Notes: generated by a model from the sequence alone, not told the origin. A DNA stretch of 64,000 nt from Saxidomus purpurata (GCA_022818135.1 JAFMSR010000017.1:40332455-40396454); one strand, 5' to 3'; counted from the stretch's first letter, positions 1 through 13,099 are shown. Program-made: numbers and translations.

Positions 1-357
1 TTTACGTGTGTATGTGTACTTTTATGTGATGTTCAATGGGTAAATTATTATACTAAATCTATGTCTACATGTCATTATTTGTAAAGTTACTCTGCCTGCT
101 TGACTCCTTTCGTGCATTTCTACCCCTCTTTATACACAACATATCGTGGTATAAATACAAGAACATTTTCAGGTCACAATTCATTCAGTACATTAGTCCG
201 AATAAAGGTATAATTATGCCAATTTTGTGATTTTGTTAGATTATGATTAACTCCCAGTAGAAATGTAATGACGTCGCACAAGGCCACTGCTGTCTAAAGA
301 ATACAGTTGAAAGCCTGAGCTGGAAAATCGAGTTATTTGATTCCGTCATAATTATTT

Positions 358-439
358 TTAAATTAAAATTAATTAATTATTTATTTATTTACTTAATTAA
401 TTAACTATTTAATTAATTAATTAATTAATTAATTAATTA
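358..439. repeat. AT-rich simple repeat, (TTAA)n/(TTTA)n
   Basis: About 80 bases built almost only of AATTAATT and ATTTATTT units with a few interruptions. It is low-complexity DNA with no coding content. Confidence 0.9.
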
Positions 440-1997
440 CGTTATTTTAATTAATGTCAAAAACGTAAAAACTTTATTATGATAAATATTTCTTGCGTTT
501 GTCTGACTTCTAGCTATGTTACATATATGTTCTGAGAACAAAATCTTATATTGCTTAGGGGAGGGGATACAGTTGACATTTACATGCAACAAAAACAGCA
601 CACACAATATTTGTAATCTCATTAAACAAATTATATCCGTAACGTCGTCCAAAAGCAGGCTTTTTTCGTCAATAAAATACTCAAAGGAACTTCATTATAT
701 TTTAAGTAAAATGTCAAAACTGCTTCGTTTTTCAAATTTTACGTCTTCGAGAAATTGAGGAGCATTAACTGTACAGTTGTTATAATATAACTAAAGAATT
801 TTCCAGGGGAATTATTAATTGCATCCTGAGAGATTGATTAATTTTCCGACAATAATGCTCAACAATATTTCGTGAGCCGCCTCTAGGTATATTATATTAA
901 TAATTGTTTTACGACTATGAACAGATTTCGGTTAATTGGCAAAATATTCTTGGTGTTGGTTGTGATATACAGGATGCAAGTTTTAAGTTTTTGTATAGAG
1001 ACATGCTATATTATTACACTACAATGTATGGGTTCCCTTATTAATGATGAATAATAATCAATGAACCGTGACTGAGTACGTAATTTGCCATTGTATTCCA
1101 TTTAACAAAGGGAGCAGACACGGTCAGTTTAAATTAGTTTATTTAAAACAGTAGAAAAATATATGTAAGATAATGAACAATTTACTAAAGATCCAAGATA
1201 TCCTACTAGCATGACAAAATATTTCTTTAGGGTTAATACCCAAACCTGGATTGCACGTTTACAGATGTGCTAGAATTAGAATATTTCAATTTTCTTTTAA
1301 AAATACATATATTTTATCAGTACATGACTAAATCTCTATGTGACTTAGTTGTGCCTTACTGTGTGTATTATCCACTTATCAAACTTAATGTCTTTTCTTC
1401 TCTTAATTTGAAAAATCTGTTGACTATCTTGACTATACAAGAACAAAAATGTTTTTTCAAATTTCACCCAAAGCTATTATCTGCGAAGAAAAGAATATTT
1501 GTTTTTCCTTCTTTATGTCACACTTCATTTTCATTAAAACGAAAAACAAATTGGAAAATGGAATCTCCGAGTTTCATTTTTCACTAACTGGTTACAACTT
1601 GCTTGTAGCAAATGTAGAAAGACACTTAATTTGCGTTGTTACATGGTAACTTCTGCTTTTGGCACACAATGTTTAAAAGCTCAGATAAATTAAAAGTTTA
1701 ATTTAGTATATTCTTTTTGCTGTAGATTCTTGCTTACGAGGTAAACGATAGCTAAGAACAGTATATAATAACTGATTTATACAAAACATTGTTAAAAGGA
1801 TTATAATTACCAGGAATTTCACTAGTTAAAACTTTTTGAGTTTGCTTTAACAGAATAGTTATTGATAGGAACCTGGATAAAGGGCATGTCCACTCTCTTT
1901 GGAAAGCTGATAGCTACCGAAACTGGGAAATTATATTTTTTATTATATTGGGGCATTATCATGTTGTGTTTTAAAACCCGAGTTTAATAAATTATCT
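440..1997. other. Gene-free stretch
   Basis: AT-rich sequence with only short open frames (106 codons at most) that show no recognisable domain, coding bias or splice structure. No repeat structure was seen. Confidence 0.5.
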
Positions 1998-2074
1998 GTG
2001 TGGTTATTTCGCCTGAAATGGTAGTGTGGTTATCTCGCCTGCAATAGGAGTAGTTATCTCGTCTGCAATGGTTA
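1998..2074. repeat. Three-copy 26-bp tandem repeat
   Basis: Three consecutive units with the core GGTTATCTCGCCTGCAATGG, differing at one to four positions; the third unit is about 25 bp. An 84-codon open frame crosses it but has no other support as a gene. Confidence 0.8.
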
Positions 2075-3335
2075 TGGTTAAACTCAGGTACTCAGAGAAG
2101 TTGCCTATATTTATTGCTCTCATGGCTTTGATCAAAGACGCTGGTGTCCAAAAAGTAGACAGTGTGAATCACGACATTAAAAAGAGATTGTTTCAATTTT
2201 ATCTTTTTAATTGCTCTTGTAGATCGGAAACAACTGTTTTTGCCAAGGAAATCAATATGAAAACTGTGGTAATTTACTAAAATTAAACGAATTATCACTG
2301 AAATCGGTCCGAATCTGGTTTAAATTACCATGCGCCTGAACGCAGAATATAAATAAATTCAAACAAACATATCAAGAGGTATAACAGAAGTGACAACTTC
2401 ACAGAAAGTAATTCTTACAGTAGTCATAACTCACTTAAAGTAATCATAACCACTAACAATCGTATTACACAAACATTTAATTAAACTAAAAGTACTTTGA
2501 TGGAGTGAAACGACATAAAACTAAACGGGTATCGAATGATATTTATAAAAGAATAGAAAACAACTTAATGGAAATCCAGTTATTATACAATTTAATGGAA
2601 AACAACCTCGGTCGTGACACCGCAATAGTTATCCTAGATTGTCTTCTTTGTGTTCACTAGATGTGCAAAGAGGAAAACAAAATACAGAAACATAATACAA
2701 GAAAGTCGATTTTCACTGTTCTTTGAAGGTACATGTAGCTAATTGCTTTGTTATAATTTATTACAAACAGAATCGCATTAAATTTGCTTTTTAGAACTTT
2801 TCCATGAAATATAACATTTCATAACACAAGAACTTGTCGCAATAAAGTTTAATTTACAGCGACTGAATCAGTTTAAATTTCCGTTTTATTCTATTCGTGC
2901 ATTTTTATAGGCAATTTATCAAATGTTTCGCATCTAATTCTGAATTTATTCCAATCTCAAAACTCTTTTCAGCAGAATTGTAATAGTTGTTATAGGATGT
3001 TTGAAATTTAAATTCAAGTCAAAAGCGTCTATGATGACTTCCTTCCTGGACTCTTTTTGATAGTAATAGTCCCAAGAGTACAATTATAAGAAGCTTTTAT
3101 TTTACCGAGGAAGATTGTCTTATTGGCGGAAGTGATCTTTATTTGTACATGTACCTAAAACATTCCTTACTGCATTTTTAATCTATAAATACCTGTTAGA
3201 AACCTATAGATATTGCAAATAAAATAAGAAAAGGTTTCTGGCCACTAGTTTTCGTGAGGAAATGAATTGAATGCAACAGAAAGGAATATGTCAAGTTGTC
3301 AACAGTAGAACATGATAGGAATAACTGTTTTGTAA
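2075..3335. other. Gene-free stretch
   Basis: AT-rich sequence without recognisable genes or repeats. Open frames are below 100 codons and unremarkable. Confidence 0.5.
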
Positions 3336-3464
3336 TTTTGATATTTGCGAGGGTAAAAGGGTTTTTTTTAATGTCGCAAAGTTTAACGGCGACGGCGTAG
3401 CCGGAGGCTGTTAAAACACTGTTTGCGACCATTAAAACCGTATATACGGTCGCAAATATCAAAA
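3336..3464. mobile_element. 129-bp element with 15-bp perfect terminal inverted repeats
   Basis: The ends TTTTGATATTTGCGA (3336-3350) and TCGCAAATATCAAAA (3450-3464) are perfect reverse complements. Inside, TTTGCGACC and GGTCGCAAA form a second inverted pair around CCGTATATACGG. A diverged copy in the opposite orientation lies at 21494-21612. Size, hairpin-like ends and dispersal suggest a very small non-autonomous DNA transposon. A related TTTGCGACT...AGTCGCAAA pair follows at about 3532-3570. Confidence 0.65.
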
Positions 3465-3570
3465 CACAAATAGATCCCTTTTCTAATCGCACAATGTGTC
3501 TAAATGAGAAATAAAAGCGGCCGTTTGAATTTTGCGACTATATATACGTTATTTAATAGTCGCAAATTTA

Positions 3571-6500
3571 AACGACGTCACCAATCAGAAACGACGTTAC
3601 ATCGGTACTGCGTTAGAAGATCCCATCATCTTCTTTTCAGTAAATTCAACGTGATCCTGGTACTTTAAATATAATACATTTGTACATCCTACTGAAGAGC
3701 CTTGTTGAGTCTCCGGCACATTGGTGTTTTATCTATCAGTCGTATGGTTGCTACACAGTGTCTTTTTAGTACTTTGTCAGAGTTTTGTCTGGAAGATGAA
3801 GCAAACAATCTTTGTATATGTGATTTCAATAGGACATGACAATGTAAGTAAATCCCAGCCTGGGCTTTTATTAAAGTATTAAACTTTTATTTGAAATTCA
3901 ACGTATTTGAAATTCTGATAGAAGGCAATTTCCTGAGAAGTCAGCTTGCAAAAACTGAGGTAGGATAAGGCGCTATTTCAGCCGTTTAATAGTCTACATT
4001 TAAGTGTGAAATCAAGTTTAACTTATCAAATATTGAGGTAAAATTAATTACATACAGAAGTTTCAAAACTGTTTTGTCATGTCATGCATTTACATTAAAA
4101 TTTCGTTGAGTGGACTAATCTTGTAGTTTACATATGATATACATTTAGGAAACTGTTAAAAGTAATGTAATGAATTAAAAGCCAACACTAACTCATTGGT
4201 ATTTAATCTTGGCACTGAAACAAAATTTTACATTTTATTAAATATAACGTCGTCACTTCGAAACTGATCAATGTCTAAATATTGGCCGACTTTGCTGCAT
4301 TGTAGCTGAGTTTCCAAGAGTAAGACATAATCATAATGTCTATACTTAGATCAGTTTTTCCAATCTGATTACTACGCTATTTCGCACAAAGGAACAACTT
4401 GTTTGTGTACAATTATGATAACTATTTGTTTAATTAATTTACATAAGTTTAAAAATAGAGTGTCAAATCTGTATTTTGCATTAAACTGATTGTTCATGAA
4501 AAGACTGCGAGGAAGAGTTTACTTTGATTTTATTGAACTATATTGATAGCGCATTGAAAAAGAACCAATGGTTATTGTAGGACGCAATCAAATTATGGTG
4601 CAACCCCTAAAGAAGGTAGATTACTATTTGATAATCACGTTTCAGCTTTTTGAGAGTCTGTAATATTAAGTAACAACACTTAATAATTTGCACAATTTAC
4701 ACTTTAAAATTATTTTCAGAATGTCAGAAACCAAGACAAATTTCTTTCAGTTTTATAACAAGAAGGTTGAAACTATGTCTATTGTATATCGACTTGTAAA
4801 TAAAAAGGGAATGGTTTTGCTTTAATAGCAATTTCATATACAAACAGAATAGCAGAAAACAAATGTCTATGTAAAGAAAGGTCATGGGTCCCTCATTTCA
4901 AACATGTTAGAACATAATGAATGATCTATATACTATGCATTGCTTAAAAAGAACTCACAAACCCAGCTTTGAAACGTGTTGTAAGCTGTTTTAATGCTTT
5001 ACAATCCTTCATATATGATACATCTGTTTTGCACTGCACTTTTGAGTAATCTAAAACAACTTGTTATCTTGTACACATTGGGACTTCGTTACTTACGAAG
5101 GAATCTGAGTATCCTACGGTATGCCAAATCTTTAAGTGCTTTAATCAAGGGTGATGAAGATGTATTGCGCAAAAATGTAGTTTATTGACACTTAACAAGA
5201 GCACGGGGTCTCGAAGGACAGACTCATCGAGAAAGTCTGATTCTATATAAACTTTCGATATATTTCATAGCATCAACCCTCGCGTGGTACTGCCATGTAC
5301 AGTAACGCGCGCTTGATGAAATGTCACTCGTGTCTTTTCATACTGATAGAGCAATGTTGTTATACTGTTCAGACGTTTAATTTGCTATTATTTCTATAAT
5401 AAATACTACATGTCTAGGGAACTTAAACTTATTACCAGTGGCTCATCTAATACTGAAAGTGGTAAGCATTTTGTTTTAGTTTATATAAATTTACGGTAAA
5501 AAAACACGTACTACATTGAATGACACAACATAATAATTTCTAAGTGTTTGAAATTATTTGTTGTTCAATCGCAGAGCAGTATTCACTGCACTTTAACTTT
5601 GGTAAATCAATTATTATATAAAGAGTCATTAACTAGGGGAACAATACTGATTTACCAATTTAAAAACATATCAAACAATAACTATAAAGCAGGTTAATGC
5701 GTCGCGCCTGACTAATTTATTTTTGCAAATGCATCAAACTGAACACCAACCTATACATGAAACCTATCAGTTAATACTTTTTGTCCATTGTTTTTATTAA
5801 TATAAATGTTATACATGTATTAGAAATAACTTAATTATGTTAGTAACTTCTATTCGTACTCAATCTTAGTTGTGTAAAAGCACTGTAAATGTCTTGCAAA
5901 CGCGAGGTGTACATTGTATAACAACTCCTTGCAACTGAATTGTTAAACTACGGGCACTTAGCTACCTTTTAACACGACTAAGATTTAAATAAAGGTAGTA
6001 CTCCACAAACATGGTAAGTTATACGAGGGTTAGAAGAAAGTTATATGCTTAATTAAAAGCATGTTTCCAGGAGGTGGGAATGCTTAAAAATGATTAAATT
6101 AAATTTAAAAATGTTTGGTTTATAGCATATGATTCAAACATTTTGTTGTGGTTGAATTTCATTTTTCACACTAATCGCACCTGTAATCCTACAAATTGAT
6201 ACAATTCAAACCATGCAATGCTCCTAAGGTTTTTACACTTTAATGTTAAACAAAAAAATAAAAGAAGAAAAATACTTCATTTGCTCATAGTGTATATAAA
6301 CACGATACGATTGCATGCCTGATTGAAAGACACGGCATGATAACATTTTCAGACGGACCTCTCTTTCCTGATTGAAGTTGTGATTGTACAAAATTGGTAT
6401 TTAGAAAATGTTCGTTTATCTAAGAATTTCAGGAAACACTAGTCTCTCTTGGGCATTTAACTACACGCTGTTAACAAGTATCTGTTAGACGAAAAGTATT

Positions 6501-7094
6501 GAGATGAGCCATTAAAATGACTCCGAGACATTTACCGAGTACAGATAACATTTCTGTGCGAACAATTTATGACTACCTTTATTCCGATTAAGGGCGGAGG
6601 ACTATGGAATTATTTGGTTACAACAGTATTCATATTATTCACGAATAAGAGACAATTAGAAAGACAAGTAGAAAAGAGAAGTTTTCAAGAAGAGTGCAAG
6701 ACACATAAAATATCTCTAAAGATAGAAAGAAATACCAAGATTACACGACAAATTCGAAATGAAGACACTATGCAAATAATTATATGGTTTTGCTTTCGAT
6801 TTTTATTGCCAACATATTATGATAAAAAGAACAAGATACCCCTTCCCCGACCACCAAAAAAGGAACAGAGAGGTTATGCTCAGCGTCTTTATCATAGGTT
6901 ATTAAGGTGCTGCGTATACGAGGACGATTGTTTATTTCATTTAAAGAGGCACTCCCTACATCTAGCAGATTGTATTCTCGAAACATAGATTATGTGTTCA
7001 ATGAACGTAAAATGATAATTAAATACAATTTCAAAGAATAACCTATGGCGGAAAATGCCTCAGTTTACCACAATTAATCAATGTAGAGGCCTTC
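3571..7094. other. Gene-free stretch with a small hairpin
   Basis: No supported gene. The longest open frame (6569-6988 +, 139 codons) is not recognised and has no Kozak, splice or domain support. An imperfect hairpin sits at 5281-5311, where CGCGTGGTACTG pairs with CAGTAACGCGCG over a short loop. Confidence 0.5.
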
Positions 7095-7316
7095 TGAAAA
7101 ATCGCATCCACCAATTAATTGTACAACAACAACTTTACATAGAATATTAAATGGTTTACGGTACTGCAGTATATTTAAACCGCTGATTTTATCGATAATG
7201 GCAGGGAATGCATAGCTAAAACTTTCAGGTTAAGTTATAATACTTCCAAAGATTCATTATTTATGTTTTGGAGGTTATTGAGTTTGACATCATTATAGGG
7301 TATGTCCCTTTAAATA
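7095..7316 (+). repeat. Dispersed repeat, copy 1
   Basis: This segment, with landmarks GGTTTACGGTACTGCAGTAT and a terminal GTCCCTTTAAA, reappears in reverse orientation at 35877-36112 with many scattered differences. The inverted placement, and the fact that the second copy interrupts a segmental duplication, suggest a transposable element. No terminal repeats were resolved. Confidence 0.7.
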
Positions 7317-7717
7317 CCGTTCCACGTGACCATCAAAATTTTAGATAAAATATTAATCAGTGATTTATACTCATAGAATGATAAACATTACCATAGTTGT
7401 AACAAAAAATAACGATCTTTAAAACAGTTTCATTAACATTGAATATATAGGAAATCTGTAAAAACAAAATTTGACTATCCTAGTCAAAACTAAAAAATCC
7501 ACCCATTTGGTTATGTTTATCTAATTTGCAATGACTTGCTTAAACTTATTTATCATCCACTGTGTTTTCAGTATCATTCTTAACGAAGAAACCAATTTGA
7601 CCATTTTGAAGGGTAATATAACTTTAACCTAAAATGTATATATAGCTCAAGTCCAACAACAATGAAATAAGTCATGACATCACGTTCTCCTTTGTTTTTA
7701 CCGTCACTCCAGAAAAC
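7317..7717. other. Gene-free stretch
   Basis: AT-rich. It contains the near-palindrome TTTGACTATCCTAGTCAAA and may be a continuation of the neighbouring repeat. No gene seen. Confidence 0.4.
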
Positions 7718-7978
7718 TTAAGGTAGTGCACCATTTCTCTTAGTGGGTGGGGTACATGTTTGTTCAATTCAATCATTTTCCTTTAATATCAAATGTGTTT
7801 CACTTGATTGAGATGTAATAATATTGTAGTATTCTAAAGAAAAAAAGGAATTAGTGAACAATAATGAAGAACGGATACATTTTGAAGCGTACAGGAACCG
7901 GGTGAAATGAAAAAAAGGATAAATGAAAACATGCACCCCACCCACTAAGGAGAATGATGAATTATTAACTACCTTAAA
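7718..7978. mobile_element. TTAA-flanked MITE, about 253 bp
   Basis: TTAA occurs at both borders (7718-7721 and 7975-7978). The body begins GGTAGT and ends ACTACC. A strong subterminal inverted repeat follows: CTTAGTGGGTGGGGTACATG on the left matches CATGCACCCCACCCACTAAG on the right with one difference. A TTAA target-site duplication is characteristic of piggyBac-type insertion, although the terminal bases are not the usual piggyBac CCC. There is no ORF, so it is non-autonomous. Confidence 0.75.
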
Positions 7979-8245
7979 GTAGTTTAACGCTAATAGATTT
8001 TGTTGATTTTATAATCGCTTTATTTCAGTTCATTTTATTGTTTATAAGTAATTCACCTGTTCTTATAATGTGGATATGGAACACGCAATTCGCTCCTATA
8101 ATCTCAAGTTTCCTACAATAACAACGCAAAATACAAATTAGATTTAATAGCTGTTACATGAACATCTTGTAGCGCATTTATTGCTCTTCTTGTTTATTGC
8201 TAATATTTCAATCTTGCTAACAACATGTTGCAGATAAAGACGGCG

Positions 8246-8812
8246 TACCAAAATTGTTTAATAGTCATGATAGTGTCTGATCAGTAGTGTGCAAAAATTG
8301 CTCAATAGTCATGATAGTGTCCGATCAGCATGGTGTTCAAAAATTGTTCAATAGTCATGACAGTGTCCGATCAGTGGTGTTCAAAAATTGCTCAATAGTC
8401 ATGATAGTGTCCGATTAGTGGTGTACAAAAATTGCTCAATAGTCATAATAGTGTCCGATCAGTGGTGTACAAAAATTGCTCAATAGTCATAATAGTGTCC
8501 GATCAGTGGTGTACAAAAATTGCTCAATAGTCATGATAGTGTCCGATCAGTGGTGTTCAAAAATTGCTCAATAGTCATGATAGTGTCCGATCAGTGGTGT
8601 TCAAAAAATGCTCAATAGTCATGATAGTGTCTAATTAGTGGTGTACAAAAATTGCTCAATAGTCATGATAGTGTCCGATCAGTGGTGTACAAAATGCTAA
8701 ATTGACATGATAGTGTCCGATCAGTGGTGTACAAAAATTGCTCAAAAGTCATAATAGTGTCCGATCAGTGGTGCACAAAAATTGCTCAATAGTCATGATA
8801 GTGTCCGATCAG
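8246..8812. repeat. 44-bp satellite, about 13 copies
   Basis: Head-to-tail repeats with the core TAGTCATGATAGTGTCCGAT followed by CAGTGGTGTACAAAAATTGC. Most units differ by one to four substitutions; one near 8690 is shortened by a few bases. There are no unique spacers between units, so this is a minisatellite and not a CRISPR-like array. A small open frame (8782-8967 +) starts in the last unit and is not considered real. Confidence 0.95.
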
Positions 8813-9389
8813 CCGTATGTAAATATGTTTTTCTTGAAACCTCCGAAAATAAGACAAGAACATTAACTACTGACCGTATTCATAAGTTATCATGTTTCGA
8901 ACATTTTGGATTTGTTAAAAAGGCGAAATTTACTCAGCACTCAACAATAAAAGCGTATTTGATATAGAAGACATTAAAACCGTAAGATATTTTGTATGTT
9001 TTGTTATAATATATATAATTTCTAAATTCTTAAAAGTATCGCTACAATGTTGGCGGTAGAATAAAAGAATAACACAGTTGTCCTTAATCATGTACCAGAA
9101 GGGTACCAAGCGTATATTAAGAGACATTTGTTTTTGAGAAAAAAATGCTCACCTGATTGAATATATTTACACTAGAATATTTCAGTCATCTCAGCTGGCA
9201 TAATTGTCGACCACGGACTATGCATGTGCAAATCCACAACAGAGTCTGTGTTGTGGTAAATTTGTAAACAAAATTTCCTTTACATATATTGCCGATCAGA
9301 TATTTGTTTATCATTTTATTGTCATAAACATGTACATCTGCAAGCAACATTTAATCATGGTGATATGATTGTACAATGCATAGTTTACT
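8813..9389. other. Gene-free stretch
   Basis: AT-rich DNA between the 44-bp satellite and the first copy of the 9.4/13.1-kb duplication. Nothing recognisable. Confidence 0.4.
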
Positions 9390-10330
9390 CTTACAGGCAT
9401 GTCTACAAACGTTTGTGTAAATTCATACGCAATACTAAATTTGCTACAATGTGTGAATGTTTATAAAAAAAACCTTGCCTGTATTGTTCCTTTGTTTAAC
9501 AAACTACCTCTTGGGTTAAAAACATTTTCATTTGGTTGCAAATGTCAATTATACTTTCAGATAAATTATTTGCAGACTGTTGTAATATTGTATCTTGCAT
9601 AATTTATTCTGCACATCATATGACATTGTACGATTAACTTCCCTAGATTAAGACACACTACTTATTCCTTGGTTGATGGTAAACCTTTGCAACGCAGTAT
9701 CTCTGAGGCATGATTTATGTCACTCCAATCTTAAACCTTAACACAGTAATGTCATAATCAAATATACAATACCGTCTTAGAAACGCTGCTTCAAGGGATT
9801 ACCAAGAATGTGCCTATTTCGACAGAAGAAAAACTCAGAGAGCTGTTACTGATTATATAATGTAATAAATGCCGTAGGATTTAGTGTAAAATTAAATTTT
9901 CTGCAAATTATCTTACTATTAAATTATTTACTCAAATATGGCAACACTTTGAGTTTCTCTTTTTCGATTTAAAAACTTATTCGAGATGAAAATATTATTC
10001 TTTTAAAATTAGTAATTTCTTCAATTTATATCTTGATACTTCAATTATATTAATGTAAATTTGTAGAAAGCAATAAAATCTCGATAGGCGGGAAATTCTT
10101 ATATGTAGTCTGCCTAACGGAAGAAGCATTATAATAAATGATTTTCGCGGTTTTTGTCTGACCTGTTTTTCAATTACTACCCTCCATTATTCCGATTTTC
10201 CGCCGAAAGATAAAACAATTATTTAAAGATGTTCAATTTAAGCACTTTCTTAGTAATTAAAACAGGGTATTTCAGGGATGAAGAGGCGTTACTTGAATGT
10301 CATTGATGAGAAATAGAGGAGGAATTTATT
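9390..10330 (+). repeat. Segmental duplication, copy 1 of 2
   Basis: Collinear similarity with 13100-14060 in the same orientation. Landmarks include GCAAATGTC(A/G)ATTA, GACACTCCAATCTTA-like and TAATTAAAACAGG. The copies are strongly diverged with many indels. No conserved reading frame is evident; the 67-codon frame at 9399-9602 is not preserved in the second copy. Confidence 0.65.
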
Positions 10331-11052
10331 TTTGTCAAAAAATTTTTTTTCAAAGGTTCTGATATTGTTAAATTGATTAAGTGAAGTAAGCAAAGTGAAT
10401 ATTCTGCATCACAAAAGCATTAAGACTATCAGACGAAAGCAAAATCATGGCGTCAAGATATTTAGATCACCTATAAGCCTAGAATTATAGCAAAATGAGA
10501 TACTAACGTTAGCAACATTCTCAAATACAAAATCAATTTGGTTTGCCTTCAACAACGCCTTGTCAAAAAGATCAAATAGAGATTTATTGTTAAAGCTTGA
10601 ACCACACTTAACAAACGGAAGATCTCAATCCTACACTTTTATGGGAATATACGCAATACCATAGTTTACGTAAAAAAACAAACGGATCACGCAGCTGTCT
10701 TAGTGGTCCCCGACCGAAGTTTCAAGCTATTTCTTGAGAATGTGTTTATTCTTTACCTTGGTAGCGCGCTATGCCTTATCGTGTTTACACTTTTCTTGCG
10801 TTTTCCTTATATGGCTATTATAACCACCCACTCGCCTCCCGTACAACAAAGTTGTAAAAGTTTGTATACTCGATTCAGCTTGTACGTCTGTCTGTCTGTC
10901 CGACTGTATGCAGACATGCACGTTTCGTTCGGATTATTTTTAACAGAGTTATGAAACTTTGTTTTTTAATACAGTGTACATACTACATAGAATAGTTTGT
11001 GCGTGCTTCATCTTCAAAACCCTTCGACAGAATTGAATAGAACTTCGCAGAA
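10331..11052. other. Gene-free stretch
   Basis: No supported gene. A short (GTCT)n run near 10890 follows a more GC-rich patch and may be the edge of a dispersed repeat. Confidence 0.4.
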
Positions 11053-11322
11053 GTGACTGGTACCAAGCCTAGTAACAATATTATGATAATGCTTTCCCAT
11101 TCAAAATCCTTTTATGAGGATGTATTCCATTTTTTGCTAGAATGTCCACTTTACACTGATCTGAAAAAATATTTATATCAAAAATGTTATTGGTCAAGAC
11201 CGAATATACCGAAATTTACTGAATTAATCAAATCTGATAAAGTTGGTATCAACAGGAATTTAGCTAAGCTCGTACATAAAGCTCTTGAGATGAGAAACGA
11301 ATATTGTTTCTCTCATAATTAA
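11053..11322 (+). pseudogene. 3' end of a non-LTR retrotransposon reverse transcriptase ORF (5'-truncated)
   Basis: The open frame ends with a segment typical of the extreme C-terminus of CR1/L2-like LINE polyproteins: an acidic pair, then HFLLECPLY, then a basic/aromatic stretch and a final alanine- and arginine-containing helix (residues about 20-85). The preceding cysteines of the usual C-terminal zinc-binding motif and the whole reverse transcriptase domain are missing, as expected for a 5'-truncated LINE insertion. The stop codon at 11320-11322 is followed by AT-rich, UTR-like sequence with several ACATGTA motifs. The match is a recalled family pattern, not a database hit. The first 15-20 residues are probably not part of the original protein. 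Confidence 0.65.
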
Positions 11323-12222
11323 TGTATACCTTACGTACCTCACGCTGTATATTTATACATGTAGTATAATGTACATGTTGACACTTGACATTATGTCGCT
11401 TACTCTTTATACATTTATATTCGCATGTACATGTATGGTCTACTGCTTATGAAGATAAACTAAAACTATTATGTTACATTAATTAAGGTTTTTGTTCTGT
11501 GCGCATGCAGTGTGCAGTGAATATTCATTTACCTTCAGTGATAGTTCTAATTTAATTTGCAATGTTTACGTTCTCATAAATTGAGGACGCAGGTGTGGTT
11601 TTCAGTTCTGTTATTGTTGATGCTTATGAGCATATTTCCTTCTAGTTATAATAATATTTCAATCAACTATTTTTTTTCAAATTCTTCAACAAAATGTCAA
11701 TATGCAGGAAAAAAGACATCATTTTAAAAAAAACTATCCATGTATCAGATTTTCTATTTGGACCATGCAATTGATAGTGAAGAGAGATGTTCAATGACGA
11801 AGAGTTACTGAGTAGCTAAAAGTGCATTTCATAAGCAAACTACATGTATACGCACCGTTCGCATTAACATAATTACCTTACCCTAGCAACGTAAGATCTA
11901 AGAAAAGCAATGTCATGTGCTGCAGATTTGTATTATGGCCTATATGTGTGTAATAATTAATTATAACAATGGTACATCCTGTGAATATTAAAATTTAATG
12001 TTATGTTATGAGCGAAGAACTTTTTACACGTGTCGGCCAAAGCAAGAACCGAGTTTCTGCGCCTGACATGGTCCAAATTGTCTTTGAAGTTGTAAAAACA
12101 TAGAATTTAACAGATATTTGAGGTAGACCATTTCAGGTCAAAGAATTTTCATCAGCATGCGTAGTTGTTTATCCCGGTGTGTGTATTTGGATATAAACTT
12201 GATAATAATGTCTTTACATATG
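11323..12222. other. LINE 3' flank and gene-free DNA
   Basis: The first 150 bases may be the LINE 3' UTR. Beyond that there is no recognisable feature. Confidence 0.4.
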
Positions 12223-12972
12223 CACTTGGAGCCACTTCTAACCCGACACTTATATAATTCGGTATAACTGAATTAATTGTATGCAGATTTCGTTCAAATT
12301 TAGAATATAATTAATTCACCACATAATACATACTTCTACGAAATTTCATTTTAATTGATTGACAAATACATATAAAACTTAATAAATAAAAATAACGCTG
12401 TAAAATCTGAATTCACAAAAAGCCCAACAATAAGAAAAATCACCGATTCATAATAAAATCCGTACATCGGAGTAAAGAAACGAAATACAATGTAATTGTA
12501 TTTTACAGATAAATTTCCATCTTTGTTACGATTCATAGTGAACAGGATGATACTGCATATGTTTTCAAATATAATTATTGCTAAATTAATATGATACATT
12601 TATATACGTGGCTGTCTGAGTGATTAGCCGGCAAGCAACATGTCAATTGCGCGACCACGCTCTTGGTTATTCATTCGAAGTGACTGATTTTTAAAATAAA
12701 AATTTTGTTTTTACGGTTTGAATTGCGTTATAGAATAATAAAATGAAAATGAAAATCGATATTTTTCGCTCACCTACATTTCCTCGTGCAAAATGGTGAA
12801 ATCGTACTTGTCACACGTGCAACAGTAACCGATCGTCACAGTTGGAAGGTTTTATCATTTTTATACAGCTAATGTTGCCAAACAACAAAATATTTAATTC
12901 GAAATAAATATCTTGAACCGTATTCGCGAAAATCGAATTTGAAAAGTGTCGGGTTAGAAGTGGCCCCAAGTG
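12223..12972. mobile_element. 750-bp non-autonomous DNA transposon with 29-bp TIRs
   Basis: CACTTGGAGCCACTTCTAAC... at 12223-12251 is the reverse complement of 12944-12972 with a single mismatch in 29 positions. Flanks are ATATG on the left and TATATG on the right, compatible with a short TA-containing target-site duplication whose exact register is ambiguous. The interior has no ORF longer than about 80 codons, so it is a deletion derivative or MITE. The superfamily cannot be fixed from the termini alone. Confidence 0.8.
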
Positions 12973-13099
12973 TATATGGTGACCAGTTTCAATATATATT
13001 CGTAGTAACTGTATAAAACTTCTTTGTAATATGTTCAGTTAATCATCATGTAAAGTTAAATACATGTACGCAACAGCTAAATATGGTATGTGACTTGAC

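Noticed and set aside
6569..6988. 139-codon plus-strand gene
   Set aside because: No domain, poor start context and low-complexity lysine/arginine runs; it probably arose by chance in AT-rich DNA.
8246..8812. CRISPR-like array
   Set aside because: Units are directly adjacent without unique spacers, and the surroundings are eukaryotic. It is a minisatellite.
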